NCBI GenBank assembly: GCA_024663395.1 | Contig: JANFAH010000022.1 | Coordinates: forward strand, 310,001-374,000 | Length of the DNA: 64,000 nt | From: Pisolithus tinctorius | Taxonomy: Eukaryota > Basidiomycota > Agaricomycetes > Boletales > Pisolithaceae | Reading direction: 5' to 3' | Part shown: piece after piece, positions 1 through 10,446 of the stretch | Position numbering within the stretch: the stretch's first letter is position 1 | Layout: each line of letters starts with the position of its first letter | The notes under the pieces: generated by a model | The model's database searches: none | Seen by the model: only the letters and a program-made list of their open reading frames with translations | Told to the model about the DNA's origin: nothing | Made by a program: the position numbers and the translations under genes

Positions 1-29
1 TTCCTCAGGTTCAACTCAAGACAGGTCCA

Positions 30-3000
30 GTGATCTTTTCGGATGTGTTCCTCCACTTTCTCCCATATCTCATCATTTATTTCTCCAGCTCTTTGAAGAT
101 TGATTCGTATGTCCCCTCTTGTACTTATAGTTTCTCTTGTTCTTCGTCTGCTCACTTTGACCGAGAAGTCGTTAAACTCCTAAACCCACAGATATCGTTT
201 CTTTGCTCAGATACTCCTGTAACATCACTTACTATGCCTCCTTCAGTTTCAAGTTTCCAGAGCTCTTTTTATCTTGATGTCTTCTCTTCTTCATTATCTA
301 ATCCTTCAAAAGCACCAGATCCCCTTCCTGTTCAGAAAACCAAAAAACAGCTTCGTTTTTACTATTCCCTATCTGACTTTCTTGATTTGTTACATTTTAG
401 AAAAGGCCTTGCTATGGATACAGAAGACTCAGCCGATGAAACAGATCAGCCGGTATATGGAGCGTACAAGCGCGTTGATCGTAAGGTCAAGCCAGTGCCT
501 GGAGTCTATCCAGAAGACGCTCGAGTCCATCGCCAGTTTCCAGAAGACCCCCTTGCATCACTCACACCTCTCACATGTCACCCTCCTGTGTTCATTCCCA
601 CAAGGAGGCTTACTCAAGAGCGCCTTACCTCCATGAAGATTAACGCTGATGGCTTTCTCTGGCCAGAAGAGGAAAAACTTTTTTCGCATGTCATGAAGCT
701 TAATGAGCGTGCCTTGGCGTTCGATGAATCGGAGAGAGGCAACTTTCGTTCAGACTACTTTTCGCCTTACATCATTCCTGTCCTGCCGCATGAACCATGG
801 GAGTTTCGTAACATTCCAATTCCCCCTGGCATACGAGAACGTGTCATACAGCTTCTTCGGGAGAAGATTGCCGCTGGTCTCTATGAGCCGGCCCAGTCAT
901 CCTATCGCTCCAAATGGTTCTGCGTTATGAAAAAGAATGGCAGGATCCGTATCGTTCATGATCTACAGCCTCTGAATAAGGTTACCATTCGAGACGCTGG
1001 TGTTCCACCAATATTGGACGACTTTGTGGAGCCGTTTGCCGGTCGTCAATGCTACACGGTCTTTGATCTATTTTCAGGATTTGATGCACGCCAGCTCCAC
1101 CCCGATAGCCGAGATCTGACATCCTTCATGACGCCTCTTGGCTTACTGCGCCATACTGCCATGCCTCAAGGCTACACCAACTCGCCGTCGGAGTTTCAGA
1201 ATTGTACAGCTTTCATTCTACAGGACAAAATCCCTCACGTTGCCAACGTTTTCATCGACGATCTGCCGGTCAAAGGCCCTGCAACCTGTTATGAAGATGC
1301 CGATGGCAATGCCGAAACGTTACCTGAGAATCCCGGCATACGTCGCTTCATTTGGGAACATGCTGTAGACGTGCATAGAGTCATGCATCGGTTTGCTCAT
1401 GCCGGCGGAACGTTTTCTGGCTTGAAATCTCAGATCTGCCAGCCTCGTGTTATCATTCTTGGTCAAGCATGCCATCCTCATGGTCGCTCTCCTGACGACC
1501 ACAAGGTGAGGAAGGTCGTCAACTGGCCAACGCTCGCTACGCCCAAAGATGTTCGCTCATTCCTAGGTCTCTGTGGTACTGTTCGTATCTGGATTGCGAA
1601 CTACTCGCAGTTGGCTCACCCACTCGTTGACCTTTATCGCAAGAGTGCTCCGTTCGTTTGGGGTCAGCCCCAGCAGGATGCGTTTGATGCCTTGAGGCTC
1701 GCTGTCTCGTCTGCTCCTGCCCTTTGCCCCATTGACTACTCATCTGACCTGCCGGTCGTTCTTTCCGTTGACACCAGTAATGTCGCCATTGGATTCGTTC
1801 TCTCTCAGTATGATGAAGAAGGTCGCAAACGTCCTGCTCACTATGGCTCACTCCCCATCAATGAGCGTGAATCCCGCTACAGTCAGCCTAAGCTCGAGCT
1901 CTATGGTCTTTTCAGAGCGCTTCGTCACTACCGTCTATATCTCTATGGCGTTCGTCATCTATGGGTAGAGGTTGATGCGAAGTACATCAAAGGTATGCTC
2001 AATGATCCAGATCTTCAACCTAACGCTACTATCAATCGCTGGATCGAGGGTATACTTCTCTTTGATTTTAAGCTCATTCATGTCCCTGCTGTTCGTCACC
2101 GAGCCCCAGATGCCCTTTCCAGATGTCAACCTACAGAAGAGGAGTATGAAGAAGGCGAAGCTGATGCAGAAGAAGCTGATGAGTGGTTGGAGAATATTCT
2201 TTTTACAGATGCCCATCCATCTTCAGTTTGCGCAACTCGTCGACGACTTGCGCACGAATCCACATATGCCGTTACCCTCCCATCGTTCCTTTCCAATGAT
2301 ACATCTCAAGATGTCCTCTTACGTCGAGTCCTGCACTTCCTTCGTACTACAGAACTTCCCCCGTTCCCTTCCAATACTGCTCGCAAGCGCTTCATTCGCA
2401 GGTCCCTTCAGTTCTTCCTTCATGGAGACCAGCTCTTTAAACGTCGAGGTCCCCATCCTCCAGCCAAGGTCATCTTTGATCCCCATCTCCGTGTCCAGAT
2501 CCTCAGCCATGCTCATGAAGAACTCGGTCATCGTGGAGTCTTTGGAGTCTTTCATATGGTCAGACAGCACTTTTACTGGCCTCAGATGTATCAAGATGTC
2601 ACCCATCATGTCCGCTCTTGCCATGAATGCCAGATCCGAAGCACTCGTAAAGCAGAGGTTCCCATCACCATTTCCGCTTCCCCCAGAATCTTTATGAAGG
2701 TCTACGTCGACGTCATGCTCATGCCCAAAGCACGTGGTTATCGCTATCTTGTCGCAGCTCGAGATGATCTTTCCCTCACTGCAGAAGGTCGTGCTCTTCG
2801 TCATGCCAATGCAGACAGTCTTGCTAAATTCTTCTGGGAAGAAGTCTTCTGTCGTTATGGTGTTATTGCCCAGGTTGTCACTGATAATGGCAGTGAGGTC
2901 AAGGGCGCCTTTGAGAAACTCATGAAGCACTACTCCATTCCCCAGATTCGTATCTCCCCATATAATTCCAAGGCAAATGGAGTTGTAGAACGTGGTCACT

Positions 3001-3674
3001 TTGTTATCAGAGAAGCTATCATCAAGGCTTGTGAAGGAGATCTTTCGCTTTGGCCGTCCAAGGTCCATCACGCGTTCTTTGCAGACAAGGTCACTACTCG
3101 TCGCTCCACTGGGTTCAGCCCCTACTTCCTGCTACATGGTCTTGATCCCGTCCTGCCTTTTGATCTCTTCGAGTCTACCTATCTCGTTGAAGGATTCTAC
3201 TCTGGAATGTCATCTCAAGAGCTTCTCACACTTCGCATTCGTCAGTTGGAAAGGAGAGAAGAAGATATCAATGCCGCTTTCACTACATTGCAGAAGTCTC
3301 GTTTACGCTCCAAGGGTCAGTTTGAGAAGAGGTATGCTTTACGGTTGATGAAGTCAGCTTATGAGCCAGGAGATTTGGTATTGGTTCGCAACACGCAGAT
3401 AGAGAAGGAACTGGATCGCAAGTCAAAGCCACGCTACCTTGGTCCCTATGAGGTTGTTCGTCGCACCAAGGGAGGCTCCTACGTCCTTAAAGAACTCGAT
3501 GGCACCATTTCTGCTCGAGGTGTCGCGGCATTTCGACTCATTCCCTATTATTCTCGCCACACTCCCTTACCCGGTGTTATGGAAGAAGAAAGAGATGAAG
3601 AAGAAGAAAATAACAGCAGTAACGACAACCACAACGACAACGACAATGATGAAGAAGATGAAACAGAACGATGA
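30..3674 (+). CDS. pol: Ty3/gypsy pol polyprotein of element A (RT, RNase H, integrase)
   Basis: Copies element RNA into DNA and inserts it. The frame is open to the window edge, so the true start and any protease lie to the left. Reverse transcriptase begins near residue 250; motif A reads VFDLFSG and the active site FIDDLPVKGP (about residue 408), a variant of the usual YxDD. RNase H (about 570-700) shows SVDTS, KLELYG, VEVDAK and APDALSR. The integrase zinc motif runs from HAHEELGHRG to CHECQ (about 827-865). The DDE residues sit in VYVDVM, VTDNGS and GVVERG (about 893, 951, 986). A GPY/F-type module (YLGPYEVV) and an acidic, Asn-rich tail end the protein; there is no chromodomain. All catalytic residues look intact. 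The RT closely resembles the fragment of element D at 49762-50443. Confidence 0.9.
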   Translation: MIFSDVFLHFLPYLIIYFSSSLKIDSYVPSCTYSFSCSSSAHFDREVVKLLNPQISFLCSDTPVTSLTMPPSVSSFQSSFYLDVFSSSLSNPSKAPDPLPVQKTKKQLRFYYSLSDFLDLLHFRKGLAMDTEDSADETDQPVYGAYKRVDRKVKPVPGVYPEDARVHRQFPEDPLASLTPLTCHPPVFIPTRRLTQERLTSMKINADGFLWPEEEKLFSHVMKLNERALAFDESERGNFRSDYFSPYIIPVLPHEPWEFRNIPIPPGIRERVIQLLREKIAAGLYEPAQSSYRSKWFCVMKKNGRIRIVHDLQPLNKVTIRDAGVPPILDDFVEPFAGRQCYTVFDLFSGFDARQLHPDSRDLTSFMTPLGLLRHTAMPQGYTNSPSEFQNCTAFILQDKIPHVANVFIDDLPVKGPATCYEDADGNAETLPENPGIRRFIWEHAVDVHRVMHRFAHAGGTFSGLKSQICQPRVIILGQACHPHGRSPDDHKVRKVVNWPTLATPKDVRSFLGLCGTVRIWIANYSQLAHPLVDLYRKSAPFVWGQPQQDAFDALRLAVSSAPALCPIDYSSDLPVVLSVDTSNVAIGFVLSQYDEEGRKRPAHYGSLPINERESRYSQPKLELYGLFRALRHYRLYLYGVRHLWVEVDAKYIKGMLNDPDLQPNATINRWIEGILLFDFKLIHVPAVRHRAPDALSRCQPTEEEYEEGEADAEEADEWLENILFTDAHPSSVCATRRRLAHESTYAVTLPSFLSNDTSQDVLLRRVLHFLRTTELPPFPSNTARKRFIRRSLQFFLHGDQLFKRRGPHPPAKVIFDPHLRVQILSHAHEELGHRGVFGVFHMVRQHFYWPQMYQDVTHHVRSCHECQIRSTRKAEVPITISASPRIFMKVYVDVMLMPKARGYRYLVAARDDLSLTAEGRALRHANADSLAKFFWEEVFCRYGVIAQVVTDNGSEVKGAFEKLMKHYSIPQIRISPYNSKANGVVERGHFVIREAIIKACEGDLSLWPSKVHHAFFADKVTTRRSTGFSPYFLLHGLDPVLPFDLFESTYLVEGFYSGMSSQELLTLRIRQLERREEDINAAFTTLQKSRLRSKGQFEKRYALRLMKSAYEPGDLVLVRNTQIEKELDRKSKPRYLGPYEVVRRTKGGSYVLKELDGTISARGVAAFRLIPYYSRHTPLPGVMEEERDEEEENNSSNDNHNDNDNDEEDETER

Positions 3675-3851
3675 AAACAAAGACACCAATAACAATAACG
3701 ACTACGACTCGGATGACTATTCATGATTTTCTTTTTCATTTCCTACGATACTGATTGCCTGTCATTCCTTCCTTCATTTTTCTTTTTGTTTTCCCTGGGT
3801 TCCCTGCATTGGTCGCAATCAGGGACGATTGCATTTCTTCTTGCCGGTGGA
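3675..3851 (+). other. 3' untranslated spacer of element A
   Basis: Sequence between the pol stop and the 3' LTR. It begins with the low-complexity continuation of the acidic tail and is then pyrimidine-rich. No convincing polypurine tract is visible directly before the LTR; the last bases are GCCGGTGGA. No gene seen. Confidence 0.5.
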
Positions 3852-4176
3852 TGTCACACACCAAAGGTGTTGTGGACATGGTTACAGCTGACTCTGCCTA
3901 ACTCGTTGACGAGTTGTGCACAGTGCCCGTGCATGCAGATGAAGACTAAAGGCCTCATGCGTAGAAAGACTGTTGGACGTGAACAGTCATCCTTCGCACA
4001 AGAACGAGTCATCAGTGCTAAAGAGAAAAGAGGAAGCGAGTTAAGCGCGCATTAAAGGTTTTTAGCGCCCGTGTACGGCATTCCGGTTTTCGTCATATCT
4101 CCACCATTTCCAAAGATATCGACTCGGTTCACATACTCGCTTAAAGTGCTCAGCCCCACGATTCTTCCTTCCAAGT

Positions 4177-4734
4177 TTGGAGAGGATCCTCGCACCCTAC
4201 GTGTTTCTACAGCACTCCATCCATCAGACGCTCATTTCGCAAAGTCCATCAGTCATGGCTGCCTCTTCGTCAGTCATCTCGCTTGTCTCATTTGCCAGAG
4301 ACAATGGCTATGTATATCTGCCAGGCGTTCCCACCAGCTTCCGTCCTGAAGCCCCCTGGTTCATCCCGTCATTGTCAGCCCTGTCCTGTCCCATGCAGCT
4401 TGGTCAGCGTGTTCTCCTTGTCAGTATGACTTCCAGAAGGACGTTCTTTGGTCGCCTCAGGTCTGTCACTTGGTTAGAAAGGTCTTATGTGGTCATTTCA
4501 GTCTCCCCAGTTGATGAAGCATATGGATCGTTCCTTCCTGCTCCCTGCACCGTCTTTATTCCAGTCTCGTCCATCATTCTTCCCACATTGCGACAGCTGC
4601 AGTATAATCTACTGTCCTCCAGCCTCCCTGATCGCATTCATGACGAGTATGACATGCATCTTGCCTTCCTACTGCAAGATCCAGCAGAAGACGTCCCCCC
4701 TTCTCCTCCTCCTCCGTCAGAGCCCCGTTCATGA
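4177..4734 (+). CDS. LTR-encoded 185-aa ORF of unknown function
   Basis: An open frame wholly inside the LTR and upstream of its TATA box, so in the U3 region. The same 185-codon frame is intact in the independent solo LTR at 51341-51898, with about 20 amino-acid differences and no indels. The first codon gives MERILAP; a second in-frame ATG at 4255 (MAASSSV) is an alternative start. The middle (GQRVLLVSMTSRRTFFGRL and after) is rich in beta-branched residues and could be a small beta barrel, which is only a guess. The C terminus is proline-rich (PPSPPPPSEPRS). I do not recognise a family. It could be an accessory protein or a frame kept open by chance; shared length in two diverged copies favours coding. 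Confidence 0.5.
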   Translation: MERILAPYVFLQHSIHQTLISQSPSVMAASSSVISLVSFARDNGYVYLPGVPTSFRPEAPWFIPSLSALSCPMQLGQRVLLVSMTSRRTFFGRLRSVTWLERSYVVISVSPVDEAYGSFLPAPCTVFIPVSSIILPTLRQLQYNLLSSSLPDRIHDEYDMHLAFLLQDPAEDVPPSPPPPSEPRS

Positions 4735-5171
4735 AGTTTTTGTTAACTTCGCTGAGAGGATGGAAGGGTGGGAGACGCGATCGCGTATGCTCTCATTGCC
4801 CCACAGACCCCCAATGCCCTAGCCCCCTTTGACGCCTGACTCATGCCCTTCAATTCTGGAATTAATACTTCCCTATCTGGAAACACCGTCCATCTGTCAT
4901 GCCGTCTTTGGATCTAGAGATGTCTCCGCCGAGATCTAACTTGCATCGCCACCCCCTAATGTGATATCAGTGCGCTTACTCAGTTTCTGATTCTATTTGA
5001 CTCATTTTGTGATATTTTGACTATCCTTGACTCGTTCATTGCCAATACTTACCAATCCTCCTTGCTTGCTTACTTTTCATTTCTCGCTTACTCATCATGA
5101 TTACTCAGTCCTTACTCATTACTTACCAAGTGTTTGTGCCTTGTTTGTCACAAGCTGTGCTCCCCCCATAG

Positions 5172-5179
5172 TATATAAA
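5172..5179 (+). promoter_or_regulatory. TATA box of the element A LTR
   Basis: TATATAAA followed by a C run, in the context CATAGTATATAAACCCCC. The same box is present in the other copies on the reverse strand (50896-50903, about 58290, about 63910). It would drive the element's genomic RNA, so R begins shortly after. Confidence 0.6.
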
Positions 5180-5690
5180 CCCCCATGTACTTAGCTAATC
5201 AGAATCAATTCAGAAGCAGTCCAGCAGTCAGTCCAGTGCCTATCTCATCGTCGACAGTTGAGGCTCCACGAAGGGGTCTATCTGTCATCATTTGTATACT
5301 TGGTAGTTGAGGCTCATTTGGAAGAGTCTACCTGCCTCCATTATTCATCTGAAGCTTCCTCTTAGTCAGCAGTCTTTGTCATCCCTCCACTCCTGCGTAA
5401 CTCGTCATCGACTTGCGCCAGGAGCACATCTTATTAAAGTCCATCATCCCAAGTCCTTTCAGCTGAACACCTTTGCTCTGTTCAGCATCCCCCATCCAAT
5501 CATCACTTGCTTGTCTTCTCCTGCGTAACTCGTCGTCGACTTGCGCTAGGAGCACCTGCCATTGAAACTCCCCCCACTTTAGGTTTCTCTGCACTCCAGG
5601 TTCCGCGGAGGCAAACCACCACTCGCTTTTATTTGTCTTTTGGTGTTGGATTTGTTTGGTTTTCACCAGCATTCCACACTTTGACTCACA

Positions 5691-5902
5691 CTGGCTCAAG
5701 TCCTGGAAACCCAGACTTGAGCTGCTCAATTATATGCAGCATTCTCAGAACTTCACCCTCAGTGTCCCTCACACGGACCACTCTTACTGGCATTGCCTCA
5801 AATCCTCTGTCGTTTACAGAGGTTACTGTAGCCATTGCTCAGTAGAAACCTTAGTCTGCGATTCGAGCTCTCCCTATGTCTTGACTTCGGTCGAGCGTAA
5901 CA
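5691..5902 (+). repeat. Truncated 5' LTR of element F
   Basis: Matches the last 212 bp of the 3' LTR (14889-15100), ending GAGCGTAACA against GAGCATAACA. The first 240 bp are missing because element A inserted here. No clear tRNA primer-binding site (TGG...) follows the LTR end. Confidence 0.85.
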
Positions 5903-5956
5903 AAAGCTCAAGTCTAACAGCCTTTGGCTGAAATGGTCACTGTTTAGTGCACCACC

Positions 5957-7102
5957 ATGAACCCCCGAAACAACCGACGCTGGGTGCCATTGCGACCCAC
6001 TTGTGAAGAATCGTCATCTGACGAGGACCAGGAAAGCACTGTCACAGACAACTCTTCCAACGAACCTGAACAGCCAGATAGAGGTTTCACCTCTGGAATT
6101 CTCTCGAACCTTTTCTCCCAGTCACTCACGTCGCTTGGTACCCCCATCCAACTGAGTCCCCCACCACTCTTCCCTACACCCCCGCCCCCACCACAGATTA
6201 CGATGTCTGGCTCATCATCGAAAGCACTGGTTGGCAATGCCACCAAAGCTACTGAACTGAAGATTGGTGCTCCATCTGATTTTGATGGAGACCAGAAGAA
6301 TGCCATGAGCTGGCTGTACTCTGTACAAACCTACCTCTTGGTCAACGAGGAACTGTACGACACCGACATGAAAAGGGTAGTCTATGCCCTGTCGTATATG
6401 AAGAAAGGTGTTGCCCGCTCATGGGCTGCCACCTTCCAGAAAACGTCTCTGGAAAAGAACCCCCCGAGTTTCGGCACCTTCGCCAATTTTGTGAAGGACT
6501 TCAAAAATTCTTTCACCTCTCCTGATACCGCTGGATCCGCAATTGCCAAATTGAGAAACATGAAACAGAAAGAATCAGTTGAACAATATATCACTGATTT
6601 CTGAACTGCCGCTGCCGACTCCACCATTACAGAGGATGTCGCCCTGATCGAGTTCTTCTCCCAAGGACTCAAACTGTTCATTGTGAACAGAATACACATG
6701 ATGGAAACCACCCCCACTAAGATAACTGGGTGGTATGAATATGCACAAAAGTTTGACGCCAAATGGAGAAAGGTCAATGAATTCTCTGGAAGAAAAGAAA
6801 AGAAAACTTTCCACCCGAGGAACAGTTTTGCCGAAGAAAAAGATCCAAATGCTATGGACGTGGATGGAGTGAGACTCTCCAAAGAAGAACGAGACCGTCA
6901 CATCAAAGAAGGAAGATGTTTCGGCTGCGGAAACAAAGGACACCTCTCTTGGGAATGTCCTGACAAGGGAAAGACTCCCCAGAAAAAGGTCAAAAAGATC
7001 TGCAAAATTGTGGAAGTAGAAGAAAGCGATGATGATGAAAAAGTCGCTGGTCCATCCATCGCTCTGGTAAACATCGCTAGAGCTCTTGGAAAGGATTTTT
7101 AA
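5957..7102 (+). pseudogene. gag: gag of element F
   Basis: Structural polyprotein forming the particle. The ATG at 5957 gives MNPRNNRRW. A retrotransposon gag core lies at about residues 85-260, and a CCHC zinc knuckle (CFGCGNKGHLSWEC) at about 320-333, as in Ty3 gag. One in-frame TGA at 6602-6604 interrupts the core (ITDF-stop-TAAADS), at a place where an Arg codon CGA would fit. The natural stop TAA (7100-7102) directly follows a T run that allows a -1 shift into pol. Confidence 0.85.
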
Positions 7103-7625
7103 ATGGGAACTCTGCGTTGACGCCAGATGTTCCCCAAACTAAGGACAGTTTAGTTTCTGTTGTGCCTGTACTTGTAACGTCTACACCAGAACGTACTATG
7201 CAAATCCCTGTCTCCCTTTATGCATCAGAAACTACCCTGAAATTCGTCAACACTACTGCTCTAGTTGACTCTGGAGCGGAAATCTCTTGTATTGATTGGG
7301 GTTTTGTGTGAAAGCACCGAATCCCCACTCAACACCTTGCTGAACCCATCCTCGCCAAAAACGCCAATGGAACCCAAAACTCAAAAGGAAGAATACTGTT
7401 TTCCGCCACTCTCTACTTTAAGGTTGAAGGACTCGTCCACCAGGCCTTTTTCCATGTCATCAATTGTGGAATGGAAAACATCATTCTGGGTCTCCCCTGG
7501 CTTCAAGAAAACAACCCAGTTGTAGACTGGAGAATGGGCATGTTGTCTATCAACGAGAGAACCGATAGATCAAAGGAGTTGAGACACAACATCTTTTCCG
7601 TTGCCGTCGAAGAACCAACTGTGAA
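7081..7625 (+). pseudogene. pol: Protease part of element F pol (5' of the insertion)
   Basis: The pol frame opens at 7081, overlapping the end of gag by 22 nt. The retropepsin active site is ALVDSGAEISC; the flap and C-terminal part follow (NIILGLPWLQ). An in-frame TGA lies at 7309-7311. The frame is cut at codon Val-Asn by the CACTG element and continues at 10447. Confidence 0.85.
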
Positions 7626-8173
7626 CACTGGAAGCATTTCTCAATTTCTTTGCTAAAAACATTTTAAAAAAAGATTGAAAAATGAGACTCTTTAATTTGG
7701 GATGTTTTTGTGACAAATATTGTAAAAACATATAGGATTTGTATTGTCTACCATGCCTCACAAAATATTATCAGAAAAACTTAAATTGTTGCATATAAAA
7801 TAATTATGGATGTTCAGCAGAATGATTTTGAGTACAATATGTGTGATACATTGTAAATAGTTCTCCAATATATCTCACTTTTTTTTGATTTAACAATCTG
7901 CTTTTTTGTGAGCAGAAAGTTTAAAAGGTAGGAAGTATTTACTTAGCCCAAATATTGTACTGCAATAATGAATTGTGTGCTAAAGCTCATCTGAAAAACA
8001 TTCTGCCTTTTTTATGCACAAACATGTAATATGCAGTGAAATATTTTTCAACAAAAAATCAAATCAGATATAAAGTCTTTCCACATGAAAATCATAGATC
8101 AAAACATCAAAAATTACTTCTGGATGAAATATTGAGTATATTATTACATGTTCCAGGCTGTCATTGTCATCAT

Positions 8174-8202
8174 GTGGTGGTGGTGGTGGTGGTGGTGGTG
8201 GG
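8174..8202 (+). repeat. GTG trinucleotide microsatellite
   Basis: About nine GTG units just inside the left arm of the CACTA-like element. On the other strand it would read as a His run; no supported gene covers it. Confidence 0.8.
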
Positions 8203-8392
8203 TTGGTACTGATAATGGTAGTTGAGTGTTGTTGTAGAGCTCACAAATTATGCTGATATAATCATGCAATGCATCCAGTCCTCTGGCCTCTGCCTTCCAT
8301 CCCTCTGAATCTCCCCTCTCCCCTCTCACCATTCTAACACTCTTCCAACCTCCACTCTGAAATCTGAAGGCTGAGCTTGTACAAGGGATGCT

Positions 8393-9118
8393 TCAAGAGC
8401 AACAACTCACTGTAGTCCTAGGAGTGCTTGAGATGGAGCATGTGACCCAAGCATCAACACTCACTGTGTTCCACTTCACATTAATTTCTGGGTGGTCCCA
8501 GCTGAGATGCTTGTGAAGCACTGTGTGGTTGTTGAATGTACCATGCAAATCACACATGACACAAGACCATGACTGAACAGTGGTCCTACTGGTAGTGGAT
8601 GCCACTTCCTGCTCTTCAGTGCCATTGGGGGGGGGCATGGACATGTGATAGAAATGGGATGTGCCAGTGATGACTGGATTAATCCCAAGCATCTTGCATC
8701 TGACTTTGAATCCTTTTTGTACATTGCACCAGAGGAAGGGGAATCTTGATTGAGCAGAGTAAGTTGGTTCCTCCATGACATCATCATCTGCTATATCATG
8801 CACTGTGCTGTGATCTGCAGTGTCATACAAAGACATGTTCTCTTCTTCTGAGTCATCACATAGGTTCTTGTGCTGCTGCTCATCTTGGGGTGCTGTGCAC
8901 TTCATATCCACTTTAGGCTGACCAGATTTGACACCAAACTGTAATTTTCTTGCAGCCTTGAAACCCACCTTTGGCTGCCTACAAGACTTGAGCAGCACAC
9001 AAGCTGAACCCAATGCCTTCACTCCACTTCTGCCTCTTGGCTTTGTCAGACTTCCTCTGCACTTTGATTCTAGCCCTCTGGCAGTGTCAGAGTTTGTCAG
9101 AGTGAGTGGTCCTGACAC
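8393..9118 (-). CDS. Hypothetical C2H2 zinc-finger protein carried by the CACTA-like element
   Basis: A 241-codon frame in the centre of the element, reading MSGPLTLTNS at the N terminus. The N-terminal third is basic, with a duplicated QPKV motif. An acidic stretch follows at about residues 85-115. Near residue 190-215 is a C2H2-like finger: Cys-x2-Cys in SCVMCDLHG, then His residues in LHKHLSWDH, followed by PEINVKW. No transposase motifs are seen. It may be a captured host fragment or an accessory protein. The start is the first ATG; upstream is AT-rich. The family is not recognised. Confidence 0.5.
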   Translation of the reverse strand: MSGPLTLTNSDTARGLESKCRGSLTKPRGRSGVKALGSACVLLKSCRQPKVGFKAARKLQFGVKSGQPKVDMKCTAPQDEQQHKNLCDDSEEENMSLYDTADHSTVHDIADDDVMEEPTYSAQSRFPFLWCNVQKGFKVRCKMLGINPVITGTSHFYHMSMPPPNGTEEQEVASTTSRTTVQSWSCVMCDLHGTFNNHTVLHKHLSWDHPEINVKWNTVSVDAWVTCSISSTPRTTVSCCS

Positions 9119-10446
9119 ATAGGTTTTGACCTCAAGGCACTTAAATTGGTACTAAGCTGTATTTAAAGAAGAGCTGTAGGGGAAGCATGTGCACTTGGTA
9201 TAGGGAGGCTCAGACCATGCATGGGACAACCACTGGCAGGAGCAGCAGGATGAGGATGAGGGGGAGCCACAATTGTAATTACAAACACTGCAAAATTAGT
9301 TCCATCACCACCCACAGGCCACTATATCCATGCACCCCCATTTCAAAATTGGCCACTCATTTTGCCAGATACTCAGATGACACTCAGATGGTAGTCTGAT
9401 CAGCTTGGCTTGAAGTGGCAATGCACTTGAAAGCAATGGCAGTCACAAGATCTACAACTATACAGTAGTCCACTACTTAATACTACATACTGTGTGCATT
9501 GAATGACCTGTGTTCAAAGACTCCTTTGTGCCTCTCAAAGGGACTGATTCAATATCTTAGAACAATGTAACCACAAGCATCAATATATGTTGCCTCAACT
9601 CAATACAGGCATTCATGCTCTCTTTCAGTTATAATGCATGAAAATAAATTCAGTACTACAATTACAATAGGCATCAAGTACAGGCATCCATACACCAGGA
9701 TGCTTGAGCCAGGAGATCATGGGCAAGTAGGTTGAGAGGCAGGCAAAGCCTTGAAAGCAATGGGACTCAGAGAATCATCAAATTCACATTTAAATTTGTT
9801 TACTATTTTTCTTTTTTCAATTAAATCTTTTCCCTTACTTACAGAGCCTCAGTCAATCTTGTCATCACTAAGGTATATCTTATCACTTACTTTCTTATTT
9901 ATACTGTACCAATTGCTCTTGTAATAATATATTCAATATTTCATCCAGAAATCATTTTTGATGTTTTGATCTATGTTTTTCATGTGGAAAGACTTTATTT
10001 CTGATTTGATTTTTTCTTGAAAAATATTTCACTGCATATTACATGTTTGTGCATAAAAAAGGCAGAATGTTTTTCAGATGAGCTTTAGCACACAATTCAT
10101 CATTGCAATACAATATTTGGGCTAAGTAAATACTTCCTACTTTTTAAACTTTCTGCTCACAAAAAAGCAGATTGTTAAATCAAAAAAAAAGTGAGATATA
10201 TTGGAGAACTATTTACAATGTATCACACATATTGTACTCAAAATCATTCTGCTGAACATCCATAATTATTTTATATGCAACAATTTAAGTTTTTCTGATA
10301 ACATTTTGTGAGGCATGGTAGACAATACAAATCTTATATGTTTTTACAATATTTGTCACAAAAACATCCCAAATTAAAGAGTCTCATTTTTCAATCTTTT
10401 TTTAAAATGTTTTCAGCAAAGAAATTGAGAAATGCTTCCAGTGGAA

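Larger units (their letters stand above)
1..5690 (+). mobile_element. Element A: Ty3/gypsy retrotransposon, 3' part
   Basis: The right-hand part of an LTR retrotransposon; its left end lies outside the window. It consists of an intact pol frame (30-3674), an untranslated stretch and a very long 3' LTR (3852-5690). The LTR ends abut the truncated 5' LTR of element F: position 5691 onward (CTGGCTCAAG) matches 14889 onward of F's 3' LTR (CCGGCTCAAG), so A inserted into F's 5' LTR. The LTR boundary was set by comparison with the solo copy at 50444-52223. A is the least decayed coding element here, with no internal stop in 1214 codons. Confidence 0.85.
3852..5690 (+). repeat. 3' LTR of element A (about 1.84 kb)
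   Basis: Begins TGTCACACACC and ends GACTCACA. Delimited by alignment to the reverse-oriented solo LTR 50444-52223, which starts and stops at the same sequences and is flanked by a GCGG duplication. At about 1.8 kb it is long for a fungal LTR. It contains a 185-codon frame (4177-4734), a TATA box (5172-5179) about 1.3 kb from its 5' end, and a U5-like tail. Further copies, all reversed, lie at 43408-43604 plus 57999-58838, and at about 63407-64000. Confidence 0.85.
7626..10443. mobile_element. CACTA-like element with about 524-bp terminal inverted repeats
   Basis: Starts CACTGGAAGC and ends GCTTCCAGTG, flanked by GAA at 7623-7625 and 10444-10446, a 3-bp target duplication typical of the CACTA superfamily. 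The arms 7626-8148 and 9920-10443 are near-perfect inverted repeats, AT-rich and non-coding. The 1.8-kb centre holds one reverse-strand ORF with a zinc finger (8393-9118) and no transposase, so the element is non-autonomous. Its length plus the duplication (2821 bp) shifts coordinates by exactly the frame change seen in F's pol, confirming both boundaries. Confidence 0.85.

Noticed and set aside
2319..3071. 250-codon reverse-strand ORF opposite the pol of A
   Set aside because: It mirrors the integrase coding frame; low-stop antisense frames are common opposite such genes and no motif is seen.
8144..8332. A His-run protein around the GTG microsatellite
   Set aside because: Short frame created by the trinucleotide repeat; no other coding sign.
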